From: Bradyrhizobiaceae bacterium Ga0074131 | GTDB taxonomy: Bacteria > Pseudomonadota > Alphaproteobacteria > Rhizobiales > Xanthobacteraceae | DNA: 64,000 bases | Direction: 5' to 3' | NCBI GenBank assembly: GCA_001464035.1 | Contig: LNEC01000004.1 | Coordinates: forward strand, 248,001 to 312,000 | Shown: in pieces, positions 33,650 through 42,163 of the stretch | Layout of the letters: each line of letters begins with the position of its first letter | Position numbering within the stretch: position 1 is the first letter of the stretch | Position numbers and translations under genes: made by a program | The notes under the pieces: generated by a model | Databases searched by the model: none | Told to the model about the DNA's origin: nothing | What the model saw: only the letters and a program-made list of their open reading frames with translations

Positions 33650-35164
33650 TCAGACATAGCCGAGCCAGCGCCACCAGGTCGCCCCGAGCAGCATGACCAG
33701 CGCCAGCGCGATCACCGTCATCACGAAGCCGGTGCGAACGAAGTCCTTCGCCTCGAAGGTTTCGGTGCCGTAAGCCACCATGTTCTGCGGCGCGTTCACC
33801 ACCAGGATGAAGCCGAAGCTGACCACGAATTGCAGCACCATGGTCATGCCGACAATATTGATCCCCGGCGTCGCGACGCTCTGCAGCACGGCGATGATGA
33901 TCGGGATCATCGCCGAGGCCAGGGCAGTGGCGCTGGCGAAACCCAGATGTATGACGACGAGAAACAGGCTCATCACGCCGAGGATGAACAGGGCGGTCGC
34001 ATTCTTCAGTCCGAATTCGGCGACGACGAGGTCGGCGAGCCACGAGGCGCCCTTGGTCTGCAGCAAGGCTGTGCCGACGCTGATGCCGATGCCGAACAGG
34101 ACAATGGTGCCCCACGGAATCCTGGGCTGCGCCTCTTTCCAGGTCATGATGCCGATGCCGGGCAGGAACATCAATGCCACCGCAGTTATCGTGGTCGTCG
34201 ACGTGTCGAAGCCGTGCAGCACGCCTTCGGTCGCCCAGAAAGCCAGCAGGGTCAGCGAAATGGCCAGCAGCTTTTTCTCCGAAATCTTCATCGGCCCGAG
34301 CTCGGCGAGGGACTTGCGGATCGATTCAGGTCCGCCGGGCACTTGCCTGACTTCCGGCGGCATCATGCGGGTCATCACGAAATAGAGCGCAATGGTCATC
34401 AGAATTGCGAACGGCGCGGCGGCAATGAACCATTCGAGCCAGGTGATGGACGCGTGCAGCGTCCGCTCGATAAAACCTATCGCGACCATGTTTTGCGCCG
34501 CGGCGGTCTTGATGCCGACGTTCCAGATGCTGGCGGTCTGCACGGTTGTGATCATCAGCATGCCGGCAAAGGCGCCTTTCCTGTCGACTCCGAATGCCGC
34601 GATGATGCCGAGCATGATGGGCACGAGACAGGCGACGCGCGCAGTGGTCGATGGCACGATGAAGGCCATCACGAAACCGACCAGCATCGCCCCCACCACC
34701 ACGTGACGGGTCTCGGTGCCGGCCCGGGACAGGATGACCAGCGCGATGCGCTTGTCGAGACCGGTGGCGGTCATGGCAACGGCGATGAAGAGGGCTGCGG
34801 CCACGAGGGCGAGCGCGGTGTTGGCGAAGCCGCCGAAGGCCATCCCGAGCGCCCGGCTGGTGCCGAGCAAGACCTTGGGATTGGCGGCATCGGGTGCAAG
34901 GCCGAGCATGAATGCCATCAAGGCGGCAATCACCACTGCCGAAACGGCGTAATCGAGAGCCTCTGTCATCCACACGATGACCGCGAAAGCCAGAATCGCG
35001 AGCATGCGGTGTCCGGCAATCGAAAGACCCTCCGGCGTTGGCAGCATGCCGACGAGGATCAACGCCGCAGTGGCCAGCACGAGGCCCCAGTTCGATCGCA
35101 GCCAAGTCGGTTGCGCCGGGGAGGGGACCTTGGCGCCTGCTGGTATCGTGTCGGTGGTGGCCAC
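33650..35164 (-). CDS. SLC13/DASS family anion transporter
   Basis: A 504-aa inner-membrane transporter of the DASS/CitT family, probably moving dicarboxylates or other anions with sodium or by exchange. It has about twelve spans with two signature regions: FIVPSTTARVACLVPI in the first half (SNT-like motif) and FVVSFGFILVVNAPQNMVAYG in the second. A glycine-rich loop IPWGTIVLFGIGISVG precedes the latter. The N-terminus is a 25-residue cytoplasmic tail. It is downstream of the divergent FixK-like box region, and transcribed away from the DUF2892 gene. Confidence 0.88.
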   Translation of the reverse strand: MATTDTIPAGAKVPSPAQPTWLRSNWGLVLATAALILVGMLPTPEGLSIAGHRMLAILAFAVIVWMTEALDYAVSAVVIAALMAFMLGLAPDAANPKVLLGTSRALGMAFGGFANTALALVAAALFIAVAMTATGLDKRIALVILSRAGTETRHVVVGAMLVGFVMAFIVPSTTARVACLVPIMLGIIAAFGVDRKGAFAGMLMITTVQTASIWNVGIKTAAAQNMVAIGFIERTLHASITWLEWFIAAAPFAILMTIALYFVMTRMMPPEVRQVPGGPESIRKSLAELGPMKISEKKLLAISLTLLAFWATEGVLHGFDTSTTTITAVALMFLPGIGIMTWKEAQPRIPWGTIVLFGIGISVGTALLQTKGASWLADLVVAEFGLKNATALFILGVMSLFLVVIHLGFASATALASAMIPIIIAVLQSVATPGINIVGMTMVLQFVVSFGFILVVNAPQNMVAYGTETFEAKDFVRTGFVMTVIALALVMLLGATWWRWLGYV

Positions 35165-35318
35165 GAGATTTCCCCCTCGCTACAATTCATTGGCGTCCAG
35201 TGGATCAGCTTCGGCGCGAGCGGCTGTTGAGCAGGATCAAATGATGCGGCGCAGCGCAGCTGATCGCGCGCGGCCGGGGCCGCACCACCAAGCCGGCCAA
35301 GGATACCAGCGACCGGGC

Positions 35319-35332
35319 TTGACCCACATCAA
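35319..35332 (+). promoter_or_regulatory. Candidate FixK/FNR box upstream of the DUF2892 gene
   Basis: TTGA-CCCACA-TCAA matches the FNR/FixK/NnrR-type palindrome TTGA-N6-TCAA. It lies 74 bases before the ATG at 35406 in the 241-base divergent gap with the SLC13 gene, a common spacing for activation. A second, closely matching box lies upstream of nap at 49804-49817, so low-oxygen control of both is plausible. Confidence 0.6.
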
Positions 35333-35405
35333 TGCACTGCCGCTGCGGCTCGATAGACTGAATTTCAATCCGTCCCTTTACCGGCAATCTCGAAAGGATC
35401 GCATC

Positions 35406-35615
35406 ATGAGCAATGTTGGATCAGTCGACCGGATCGTACGTATCGTGGCGGGGCTTTTGCTGATTGCGTTCGCCATTCCCATTGGCTTCCCGCAGACCGG
35501 CTGGAATTGGGTTGGCTGGATCGGCATCGTGCCCATCCTGACCGCCGTCTTTGCGTTTTGCCCGGCCTACAAGCTGCTCGGCATGTCCACCTGTCCTGCG
35601 AAACGGCAGGTGTGA
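35406..35615 (+). CDS. DUF2892 small inner-membrane protein (YgaP C-terminal type)
   Basis: A 69-aa protein of the DUF2892 family, which is the membrane part of YgaP-like rhodaneses. It starts MSNVGSVDRIVRIVAGLLL, the family hallmark, followed by two membrane spans and the pair CPAYKLLGMSTCP, two Cys residues near the C-terminal end. No rhodanese domain is attached. AAAGGA precedes the ATG. A Spy-like gene follows 61 bases downstream on the same strand, so the two may be one unit responding to oxygen or metal stress through the FixK-like box upstream. Confidence 0.87.
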   Translation: MSNVGSVDRIVRIVAGLLLIAFAIPIGFPQTGWNWVGWIGIVPILTAVFAFCPAYKLLGMSTCPAKRQV

Positions 35616-35676
35616 CGGGGCATCATGTTTGGTCCGGGCGGCGATGCCTGGATTCCGCTGGACTGGAGAGAACATC

Positions 35677-36195
35677 ATGGCAGCAAAATTCGGGATCGTG
35701 CTGAGCGTATCTGCAGCATTGGGCATTGCTGCGCTGTTGGCGACCGCCGCCAACGCGCAGCCCGGTTCGGGGCCCGGATTCATGGGCCCCGGCATGATGT
35801 CGGGTCCCGGCATGATGGGGCCAGGGATGATGGGCCGCCGCGGTTTCGGCGCGATGTGCAACCCGGGCGCCGTCGGATTTGCGGAGTGGCGGGCCGACAG
35901 GGTCGCCGAGTTGGTCAAGCTGACCGACCCGCAGCGCGGTAAATTCGAGGAGTTCAAGGCGGCTTCGATCAAGTCGGCGGAGATCATGCGCAACGCCTGC
36001 CAAACCGACGTTGCCGCGACCATCGTGGGGCGAACTGAAGCCATGGAAAAGCGCATGGACACGATGCTGCAGGCGATCCGCACCATGCGGCCGGCGCTCG
36101 ATGCCTTTTACGCGACGCTGAGCGACGAGCAGAAAGCCAGGCTCGATTCCAATTACGGCCGCGGCCGGTTTGGGCGCTGGCGCGATCGCTGGTGA
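35677..36195 (+). CDS. Periplasmic Spy/CpxP-like protein with Gly-Met-rich region
   Basis: A 172-aa exported protein. A signal peptide ends about residue 27 (TAANAQ). Residues 28-55 are a Gly/Pro/Met repeat (PGMMSGPGMMGPGMMG), which could bind copper or other soft metals. The rest is helical: LVKLTDPQRGKFEEFKAAS and LDAFYATLSDEQKARLD, an LTxxQ-type arrangement of Spy/CpxP chaperones. GGAGAG precedes the ATG at 35677. It follows the DUF2892 gene on the same strand. A role in periplasmic protein or metal stress is inferred from family and composition. Confidence 0.77.
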   Translation: MAAKFGIVLSVSAALGIAALLATAANAQPGSGPGFMGPGMMSGPGMMGPGMMGRRGFGAMCNPGAVGFAEWRADRVAELVKLTDPQRGKFEEFKAASIKSAEIMRNACQTDVAATIVGRTEAMEKRMDTMLQAIRTMRPALDAFYATLSDEQKARLDSNYGRGRFGRWRDRW

Positions 36196-36624
36196 ACCGG
36201 GCACGGTGCGGCCTGGCGCCTGAGCGCGCGGCCCAGTCGGTTGCGTCACGGGGCGCGGCATCGCGCATGATCTGCGGCGGCATAACCCGCTTTGGCTGTT
36301 GCGGCAGGTGGTGACACTGCTCCTGGTCGGCAACATCATCAACCTCGGCGCCGGACCAAGCCCAGGACGCCCCGGCCCCTGCCGCTGCCTTCGCGCCGCC
36401 ACAAATTTTCAGGGGATATCAATGGGTTGGAGACCTTCCAACGCGATCCCAGAACCCCGTTCCTGCTTGCGTCGATAGCCCGCTTCCTTTATCCGATGGT
36501 ATGCCTCGCATGCGAGCGGCCCCGGCCGTGATTTAGGCTGGGCGAATGATCCGGAAGGGTGAGGACCTGCTTTCCGAACCGGTCATTCTCGTACCAAAAC
36601 AGTTGCAGAGGGAAATCTCACGAA
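36196..36624. other. Intergenic region before purA
   Basis: A 429-base gap that includes the NRAMP-like fragment at its left. The remainder shows no convincing ORF. The purA leader near 36540-36620 has no strong hairpin; AGAGGGAAA lies about ten bases before the purA ATG. Confidence 0.4.
36248..36351 (+). pseudogene. Short NRAMP-like transporter fragment
   Basis: One frame reads TGRGIAHDLRRHNPLWLLR and then VVTLLLVGNIINLGA. This resembles the second to third membrane segment of NRAMP Mn/Fe transporters (compare the family pattern R..P.WLL...V.LLL.ANTINIGAD). It is preceded by an in-frame stop (36221) and the homology ends after about 35 residues. It would be a relic of a deleted gene. The match is judged by eye from a short stretch and could be coincidental. 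Confidence 0.4.
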
Positions 36625-37917
36625 ATGGCCAATGTCGTCGTCGTCGGCGCCCAATGGGGCGACGAAGGGAAGGGCAAGATTGTCGACTGGTTGTCGGAAC
36701 AGGCCGACATCGTCGTGCGCTTCCAGGGCGGCCACAATGCCGGCCATACCCTCGTCATCAACGGCACCACCTACAAGCTGGCACTGTTGCCCTCCGGCGT
36801 ATTGCGGCCCTCGAAGCTGGCCGTGATCGGTAACGGCGTGGTGTTCGATCCACAGGCCTTCCTCGATGAGGTGACCAGGCTGAAGGGCCAAGGCGTCGCC
36901 ATCAGCCCGAAAAATCTGCGGGTCGCCGAGAACGTTACGCTGATCCTGCCGTTGCATCGCGAGCTCGATGCGCTCCGCGAATCCGCCAGCGCGCTGACCG
37001 CGATCGGCACCACAAGGCGCGGCATCGGCCCGGCCTACGAAGACAAGGTCGGTCGCCGCGCCATCCGGTTGATGGATCTGGCCGACCTCGATGCGCTGCC
37101 GCACAAGATCGAGCGCCTGCTGGCGCACCACAACGCGCTGCGTCGCGGCCTCAAACTCGAGGAAATCGACGGCGCGGGCATTCTGACCGAGTTGACCGCG
37201 CTGGCGCCGCAGCTGCTGCCCTACGCTGAAACGGTGTGGCGGCTGCTCGACCTCAAGCGCCGCGAGGGCAAGCGCATCCTGTTCGAGGGCGCGCAGGGCG
37301 CGCTGCTGGACGTCGATCACGGCACCTATCCCTATGTCACCTCGTCCAACACGGTGGCGGCGCAGGCGGCGACCGGATCCGGCATGGGACCGAGCGCGGT
37401 CGGCTATGTTCTCGGGATCTGCAAGGCCTATACGACCCGGGTCGGCCAGGGGCCGTTCCCGACCGAGCAGGACAACGAGATCGGCCGCAAGATCGGCGAA
37501 CGCGGCCGCGAGTTCGGCACCAATACCGGCCGTCCGCGTCGCTGCGGCTGGTTCGACGCGGTGCTGGTGCGCCAGACGGTGCGGACTTGCGGCATCCATG
37601 GGCTGGCGTTGACCAAGCTCGATATTCTCGACGGCTTCGACTCGATCGAGGTCTGCACCGGCTATACGCTGGACGGCAAGGAAATCGACCACTTGCCGGC
37701 CGGCGAGGGCGCGCAGGCCCGAATCATGCCGGTGTACGAGACCATCGAGGGCTGGAAGGAACCGACCGCCAATGCCCGTTCCTGGGCGGCTCTGCCAGCC
37801 CAGGCCATCAAATACGTGCGCCGGGTCGAGGAACTGGTGGGTTGCCCCATCGCCTTGCTTTCCACCAGCCCGGAACGCGAGGATACTATTCTGGTTCAGA
37901 ACCCGTTCGAGGCTTAA
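36625..37917 (+). CDS. purA: Adenylosuccinate synthetase (PurA)
   Basis: A 430-aa cytosolic enzyme that joins aspartate to IMP with GTP, the first committed step to AMP. The start [21 protein letters not shown] contains the GTP-binding GDEGKGK loop with the catalytic Asp. [13 protein letters not shown] follows, then [14 protein letters not shown] (IMP loop), [24 protein letters not shown] and a C-terminal [13 protein letters not shown]-specificity element. Length and motif order are standard. A Pro-rich membrane protein gene follows after 37 bases on the same strand. Confidence 0.97.
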   Translation: MANVVVVGAQWGDEGKGKIVDWLSEQADIVVRFQGGHNAGHTLVINGTTYKLALLPSGVLRPSKLAVIGNGVVFDPQAFLDEVTRLKGQGVAISPKNLRVAENVTLILPLHRELDALRESASALTAIGTTRRGIGPAYEDKVGRRAIRLMDLADLDALPHKIERLLAHHNALRRGLKLEEIDGAGILTELTALAPQLLPYAETVWRLLDLKRREGKRILFEGAQGALLDVDHGTYPYVTSSNTVAAQAATGSGMGPSAVGYVLGICKAYTTRVGQGPFPTEQDNEIGRKIGERGREFGTNTGRPRRCGWFDAVLVRQTVRTCGIHGLALTKLDILDGFDSIEVCTGYTLDGKEIDHLPAGEGAQARIMPVYETIEGWKEPTANARSWAALPAQAIKYVRRVEELVGCPIALLSTSPEREDTILVQNPFEA

Positions 37918-37954
37918 CGAGATGTCACCGCAGGGCCTGCAATGTTGAGTCGAT

Positions 37955-39595
37955 ATGGCTGACTATTACCCGCTGATCGCCCGCGCCATTGCCGGACTGG
38001 ATCCCAGTGCCCCCGGCGAGAGCCGCCGCGCGCTGTATGAGCGGGCGCGCACCGCGCTGATCGCGCAGCTGCGCAGCGTGGAGCCTCCGTTAAGCGAATC
38101 CGAAATCACCCGCGAGCGGCTGTCGCTGGAGGAGGCCGTCCGCAAGGTGGAATCCGAAGCCGCCCAGCGCGCGCGCGAGGTTTCGCGCTCCGGGGATGCT
38201 TCGCGCGGCCCCGCTCGCGCCGGCGATTCCTTCCGCGCCACCACCCGGCCCGCGGCGCGGCCGGGCGAACCCGCGCCGCCGGCTTCCTCGCAGCCTGGCG
38301 GCTCGCCGGCGTCGCCGCGTCCACGCTCCCCGGCGGCGGCGCCGCCACCACCGCGCGGCGAACGTCCGTCGCTCGGCCAGGACGACCGCGGGCCGCGCAA
38401 CCTTCGTCCCGACGCCGTCCCGCGACCGCAGCCGCAGGTCCCGATGCAGGATCCGCAACTGCCGCCGACCCGCGAACGCACGGGCGCGCCGCGCCGCGGC
38501 CCCGACAACAACGCGCCGCAGGCGCCGGGCGTGCGCGGCTTCCGCGACATCGCCGCCGACGCCGACGATCTCGGCCGCGCCGCGGCGCAGGCCACCCGCT
38601 CGGCGCGAAAAACCTACGCCAACGTGCCGTCGCCCTCGCCGGAATTCGACCGGCTCGAGCCGAGCATGGAGAACCGCGGCGCCGACCCCGACTCGCCCTA
38701 TTCCTATGATGAATCCGTCGAGGAGGCCGAGCGCTACGCGCCTTCGGCGCAGCCGCAGCCGTCGCGGCCGCAGCGTTCGCGCCTGACCCAGGACCGCGAG
38801 AACGATGCCAAGAAACGCGCCCGCACCGGCACGGTGTTTCCGTTCAAAAGCGCGATCGCGGTCGGCGTCGTCCTGATCCTGGTCGGAGCCGGCATCCTGT
38901 GGGGCAAGTCGGTGGTGACGGCGGTGAGCGGGTTGTTCAGGTCGCAGCCGGCGGTGGACGCGCCCAAGGATTCTTCGACGCCACTGTCGAAGCCGAAGAT
39001 TCCCGATCGCGTCGGCCAGCCGTCGTCGACCGACCAGGTCGCGCCGGTAGCGCAGCGCGTGGTGCTGTATGACGAGGATCCAAGCGATCCCAAGGGCAAG
39101 CAATATATCGGCTCGGTAATCTGGCGCACCGAACAGATCAAGGCCTCCGGCAGCCAGAAGGCCGATATCGCCGTGCGAGCCGAAATTGAGATCCCCGACC
39201 GCAAGTTCAAGATGACGATGTCATTCCTGCGCAACACCGATACGTCGCTGCCGGCCAGCCACACCGCGGAACTGACCTTCATCCTGCCGCAGGATATTGC
39301 GGGCGGCGGCATCGGCAACGTGCCGGGCGTTCTGATGAAATCCAACGAGCAGGCGCGCGGCACGCCGCTGGCCGGCTATGCGGTAAAAGTCACCGACGGC
39401 CCGAAGGCGCTTTTCCTGGTCGGCCTGTCCAACATCGAATCCGAGCGCGCGCGCAACGTGCAGCTTCTGAAGGAGCGCTCCTGGTTCGACGTGCCGCTGG
39501 TCTACGTCAACCAGCGCCGCGCCATCATCGCCATCGAAAAGGGCGCGCCGGGAGAGCGCGCCTTCAACGAGGCCTTCGCGGCGTGGGGCGAGTAG
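37955..39595 (+). CDS. Pro/Arg-rich single-span membrane protein (546 aa)
   Basis: A 546-aa protein conserved downstream of purA in relatives, by recollection, but of unknown function. Residues 1-75 are helical and charged (MADYYPLIARAIAGLDPSAP). Residues about 80-285 are disordered, Pro/Arg/Ala-rich. One membrane span follows (about 293-312, AIAVGVVLILVGAGILWG). The C-terminal 200 residues form a folded, periplasmic or external domain with VLYDEDPSDPKGKQYIGSVIW, beta-rich VRAEIEIPDRKFKMTMSF and LVGLSNIESERARNVQLLKE. No signal peptide. It may be co-transcribed with purA. Confidence 0.72.
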   Translation: MADYYPLIARAIAGLDPSAPGESRRALYERARTALIAQLRSVEPPLSESEITRERLSLEEAVRKVESEAAQRAREVSRSGDASRGPARAGDSFRATTRPAARPGEPAPPASSQPGGSPASPRPRSPAAAPPPPRGERPSLGQDDRGPRNLRPDAVPRPQPQVPMQDPQLPPTRERTGAPRRGPDNNAPQAPGVRGFRDIAADADDLGRAAAQATRSARKTYANVPSPSPEFDRLEPSMENRGADPDSPYSYDESVEEAERYAPSAQPQPSRPQRSRLTQDRENDAKKRARTGTVFPFKSAIAVGVVLILVGAGILWGKSVVTAVSGLFRSQPAVDAPKDSSTPLSKPKIPDRVGQPSSTDQVAPVAQRVVLYDEDPSDPKGKQYIGSVIWRTEQIKASGSQKADIAVRAEIEIPDRKFKMTMSFLRNTDTSLPASHTAELTFILPQDIAGGGIGNVPGVLMKSNEQARGTPLAGYAVKVTDGPKALFLVGLSNIESERARNVQLLKERSWFDVPLVYVNQRRAIIAIEKGAPGERAFNEAFAAWGE

Positions 39596-39780
39596 TCGTT
39601 CGTTTGGGGTCAAGAAGCAGTTGGGATGGAGCCACGGGTCGGCGCTAGCGCCGGCTGGGGAACTCATTTGGCTCCACGAATCTCATTGCGAGCCAAGGGG
39701 TCACGCGAACGCGCGCCCGTTCGCCCTCTTTGCTCCATGGTGATTTTCGCTATGCTGGGCGAAAGACACGAAGGCTAATC

Positions 39781-40200
39781 ATGAAGCGCTACCTTATCTT
39801 CGCCGCTGTCGGCCCGTTCCTAGGCGGGTTCCTGCTGCTCTTCGCCACCACCTACGCATCCGGTTACTGGACACAGACCAATGCCGCGGAAGTGGCAAAA
39901 TTGTTCGTGGTGTTCGGCAAGACGTTGCAATTCGCCTATCTGTTCGGCATCGTGCCGGCGCTGATGATGGCCGCGGTGGACGATATCCTGTTCCATGTCA
40001 GGCGGATCGGCTGGGTGGTGCGGATGCTGATCGTCGGCGCGATCGCCTTTGCCACGGCGCTGTTGATCTACGGAGGCCAGAGAACGGACTCCGGCGCGCT
40101 CCAATTCATTCTCTACGGCCTGCCTGGCCTCGTCCCCGCGATGGTGGCGTCATGGCTGTCGCACAAATACGCCGAGCCGCAACCGGTCGCGGCCGCATAG
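39781..40200 (+). CDS. Small four-helix inner-membrane protein (139 aa)
   Basis: A 139-aa protein with about four membrane spans: an N-terminal span (residues 5-26), QFAYLFGIVPALMMAAVDDI, WVVRMLIVGAIAFATALLIYG and FILYGLPGLVPAMVASWL. A DUF5413-type or related uncharacterised family is likely. The start at 39781 begins the first span directly. It lies alone, about 185 bases after the Pro-rich gene and 50 before the DUF4112 gene. Confidence 0.68.
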   Translation: MKRYLIFAAVGPFLGGFLLLFATTYASGYWTQTNAAEVAKLFVVFGKTLQFAYLFGIVPALMMAAVDDILFHVRRIGWVVRMLIVGAIAFATALLIYGGQRTDSGALQFILYGLPGLVPAMVASWLSHKYAEPQPVAAA

Positions 40201-40249
40201 ACCGCGACGGCGTGACGCAACTTGCGGCCAGCTGGTGCGTTACCATCTG

Positions 40250-40795
40250 ATGACGATGTCGAACGAAGAAATCATAACCCCTTCTACCGCGCGGGCCCGG
40301 AAGACCTCCGGCTCCGGGTTTCGCGGCGCCGAGGCGCGCGGTCCCATCATCGATCAGGAGGGGCGAGAGATCCGCCCGGAAGCGCTGGGACCGCAGGCTG
40401 GCGGCTTGCGGTTCAACTTCGGCGCCTCACGCGCCAACCCTTTCGCCGATCTCACCCGCGAACAGCGTCTGGCGCGGCTCGATGCGCTGTCGAAGCTGCT
40501 CGATGTCGCCTTCATCGTGCCTGGCACGAATATTCGCTACGGCGTCGACGGCCTGATCGGATTGATTCCGGTGGTCGGCGACATCATCTCGACGGCGATC
40601 TCGCTGTGGGTAGTGCGCGAGGCGCGCGCGCTGGGCGCACCTTGGCATCTCACGACCCGGATGCTCGGCAATGTCGCACTCGATGGCGTGGTCGGGCTGG
40701 TGCCGCTCGCGGGCGACGCCTTCGACGTCATGTTCCGCGCCAACGTCCGCAACGTGCGAATGCTGCGGCGCTGGCTGGACAAGCAGCCGCGCTGA
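40250..40795 (+). CDS. DUF4112 family membrane protein
   Basis: A roughly 181-aa protein of the DUF4112 family. After an unstructured N-terminus, the conserved region runs RLDALSKLLDVAFIVPGTN, IRYGVDGLIGLIPVVGDII and LVPLAGDAFDVMFRANVRNVR, the standard pattern of the family: amphipathic helices and two membrane-inserted segments. Start is uncertain: GTG at 40235 and ATGs at 40250 and 40256 are in frame and none has a strong ribosome-binding site. Function is unknown. Confidence 0.82.
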   Translation: MTMSNEEIITPSTARARKTSGSGFRGAEARGPIIDQEGREIRPEALGPQAGGLRFNFGASRANPFADLTREQRLARLDALSKLLDVAFIVPGTNIRYGVDGLIGLIPVVGDIISTAISLWVVREARALGAPWHLTTRMLGNVALDGVVGLVPLAGDAFDVMFRANVRNVRMLRRWLDKQPR

Positions 40796-40872
40796 AAGCT
40801 CAAAGCTATTCGGATGTTCACCCCTCCCGATGGGAGAGGTGCAGAGCCGGGATCGCGATCACCAAGGTGAAG

Positions 40873-41169
40873 TTATGCAGCGTCCGCATTGGCGTCTGTG
40901 CCGGCGGGCACGGGCTCGGGGGCACGCGGGCGGCGCTCGAGCGGAAAGTCCTGGCTTTCATACAGCGTGCGGATGCCGCTCTGGTCGAAGCGGGCCTCGT
41001 CGACCTGCAGGTAGGCGCCATTCAGCGAATCCGCCGGCAACTCCTCGATGGCGAAGCGAACCGCTTCGGCCGCGGTGCCAAATCGCCGGTAGGCGAAGCC
41101 CGCCCGCTTCTTCTTGCGGATCGCGGCGGGAAACAGTTCGGCGGCAGTGTTGTAACTGAAGGCAGCCAT
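40873..41169 (-). CDS. Small hypothetical protein (98 aa)
   Basis: A 98-aa soluble protein beginning MAAFSYNTAAELFPAAIRKKKR. A basic segment is followed by FRRFGTAAEAVRFAIEELP-like helical sequence and LNGAYLQVDEARFDQSGIRTLYES, then a Pro-rich acidic tail. The body resembles small conserved bradyrhizobial proteins without known function. There is no signal or membrane span. It is convergent with the DUF4112 gene. Confidence 0.65.
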   Translation of the reverse strand: MAAFSYNTAAELFPAAIRKKKRAGFAYRRFGTAAEAVRFAIEELPADSLNGAYLQVDEARFDQSGIRTLYESQDFPLERRPRAPEPVPAGTDANADAA

Positions 41170-41388
41170 GGTCAGTGACCTCTAATCTTTTTCATGAGAA
41201 CGCGATTCGGAGTTCGCGAACGTCTCGTGCGGGCGGGCTCACGGGCGCGCTGGCACACGTCATTTCAGGACAGCCTTTAATATAAGCTCCTTTGCCGGAA
41301 ATGCGACTCCTGACGGGCCCGATGATGAATCCGCGCGCCGCCACGGCGCAGTTGAAATAAATCGTTATGTTTCAACAACTTATACCGA

Positions 41389-41553
41389 TCAAAGCTTGCC
41401 GAGCAGCAGCAGGATGATCAATATGATCAGAATGACGCCGCCGAGGCCCATCCCGGAGTGGCCCATGCCATAGCCATAGCCGCCGAACCGGCCGCTGAAG
41501 CCGCCGAGCAGGAAAATAATCAGGATAATGATGAGTATCGTTCCAAGCGTCAT
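41389..41553 (-). CDS. DUF3309-type tiny membrane protein
   Basis: A 54-aa protein consisting of two hydrophobic segments (TILIIILIIFLLGG and GGVILIILIILLLLG) joined by a Gly/Tyr-rich loop (SGRFGGYGYGMGHSG). This is the DUF3309 pattern. The ATG at 41553 has GGGAGAG upstream, whereas the longer in-frame extension to 41673 is basic and non-conserved. Proteins of this family are often stress-induced but otherwise uncharacterised. Confidence 0.82.
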   Translation of the reverse strand: MTLGTILIIILIIFLLGGFSGRFGGYGYGMGHSGMGLGGVILIILIILLLLGKL

Positions 41554-41724
41554 GGCACTCTCCCGAGAGGCGGCCGACGCCCGGCGAATGCAGTTCGTCG
41601 CGCCGCCTTCGGTAGCAAAGCATATCCGGCGCGATGGTTCCATCGCGGGAACCTGAAACGAAAGATATCTCAAGCGAGCGGCTAGCCGGGTGGCCCCGGT
41701 ACGCGAGTGATAGCGGCGCCTGTC

Positions 41725-42138
41725 TTATTTCGGCTGCAGCTTCAGCGCTGCCGAATTGATGCAATAGCGCAGTCCGGTGGGGCCGGGGCCGTCCTCGAAT
41801 ACGTGACCGAGATGGCCGTTGCACTTCGAGCACAGGACTTCGGTGCGCACCATCCCGTGGCTGACGTCGCGCTCCTCGTCGACATGGCTCTCCGCCGCGG
41901 GTTGCGTAAAACTCGGCCAGCCGCAGCCGGAATCGAACTTGGCATCGGATTCGAACAGCGTCTGGCCGCAGCCGGCGCAGGTATAGATGCCCTGGCGATG
42001 CTCATGCTCGTATTCGCCGGAGAACGGCCGCTCGGTGGCCTTTTCGCGCAGCACCGCATACTGCATCGGCGTCAATTCCTTGCGCCACTCGACCTCGCTC
42101 TTCTCGATCTTGTCGCCCGTCGTCCTGGTGTCAGACAT
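41725..42138 (-). CDS. msrB: Peptide methionine-R-sulfoxide reductase (MsrB)
   Basis: A 137-aa cytosolic repair enzyme that reduces methionine-R-sulfoxide. The zinc-binding pairs CAGC and CSKC are both present, with GWPSF and the catalytic Cys in RYCINSAAL. The enzyme has no signal peptide, unlike the msrA product that lies 25 bases upstream on the same strand. The two are therefore probably co-transcribed but act in different compartments unless MsrA is retained in the cytosol. Confidence 0.95.
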   Translation of the reverse strand: MSDTRTTGDKIEKSEVEWRKELTPMQYAVLREKATERPFSGEYEHEHRQGIYTCAGCGQTLFESDAKFDSGCGWPSFTQPAAESHVDEERDVSHGMVRTEVLCSKCNGHLGHVFEDGPGPTGLRYCINSAALKLQPK

Positions 42139-42163
42139 TCATCCTCCTCGCGAATTGCGCCCT

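Noticed and set aside
33555..34115. N-terminal extension of the YbaK gene
   Set aside because: It overlaps the SLC13 transporter out of frame; the YbaK family starts at 33554.
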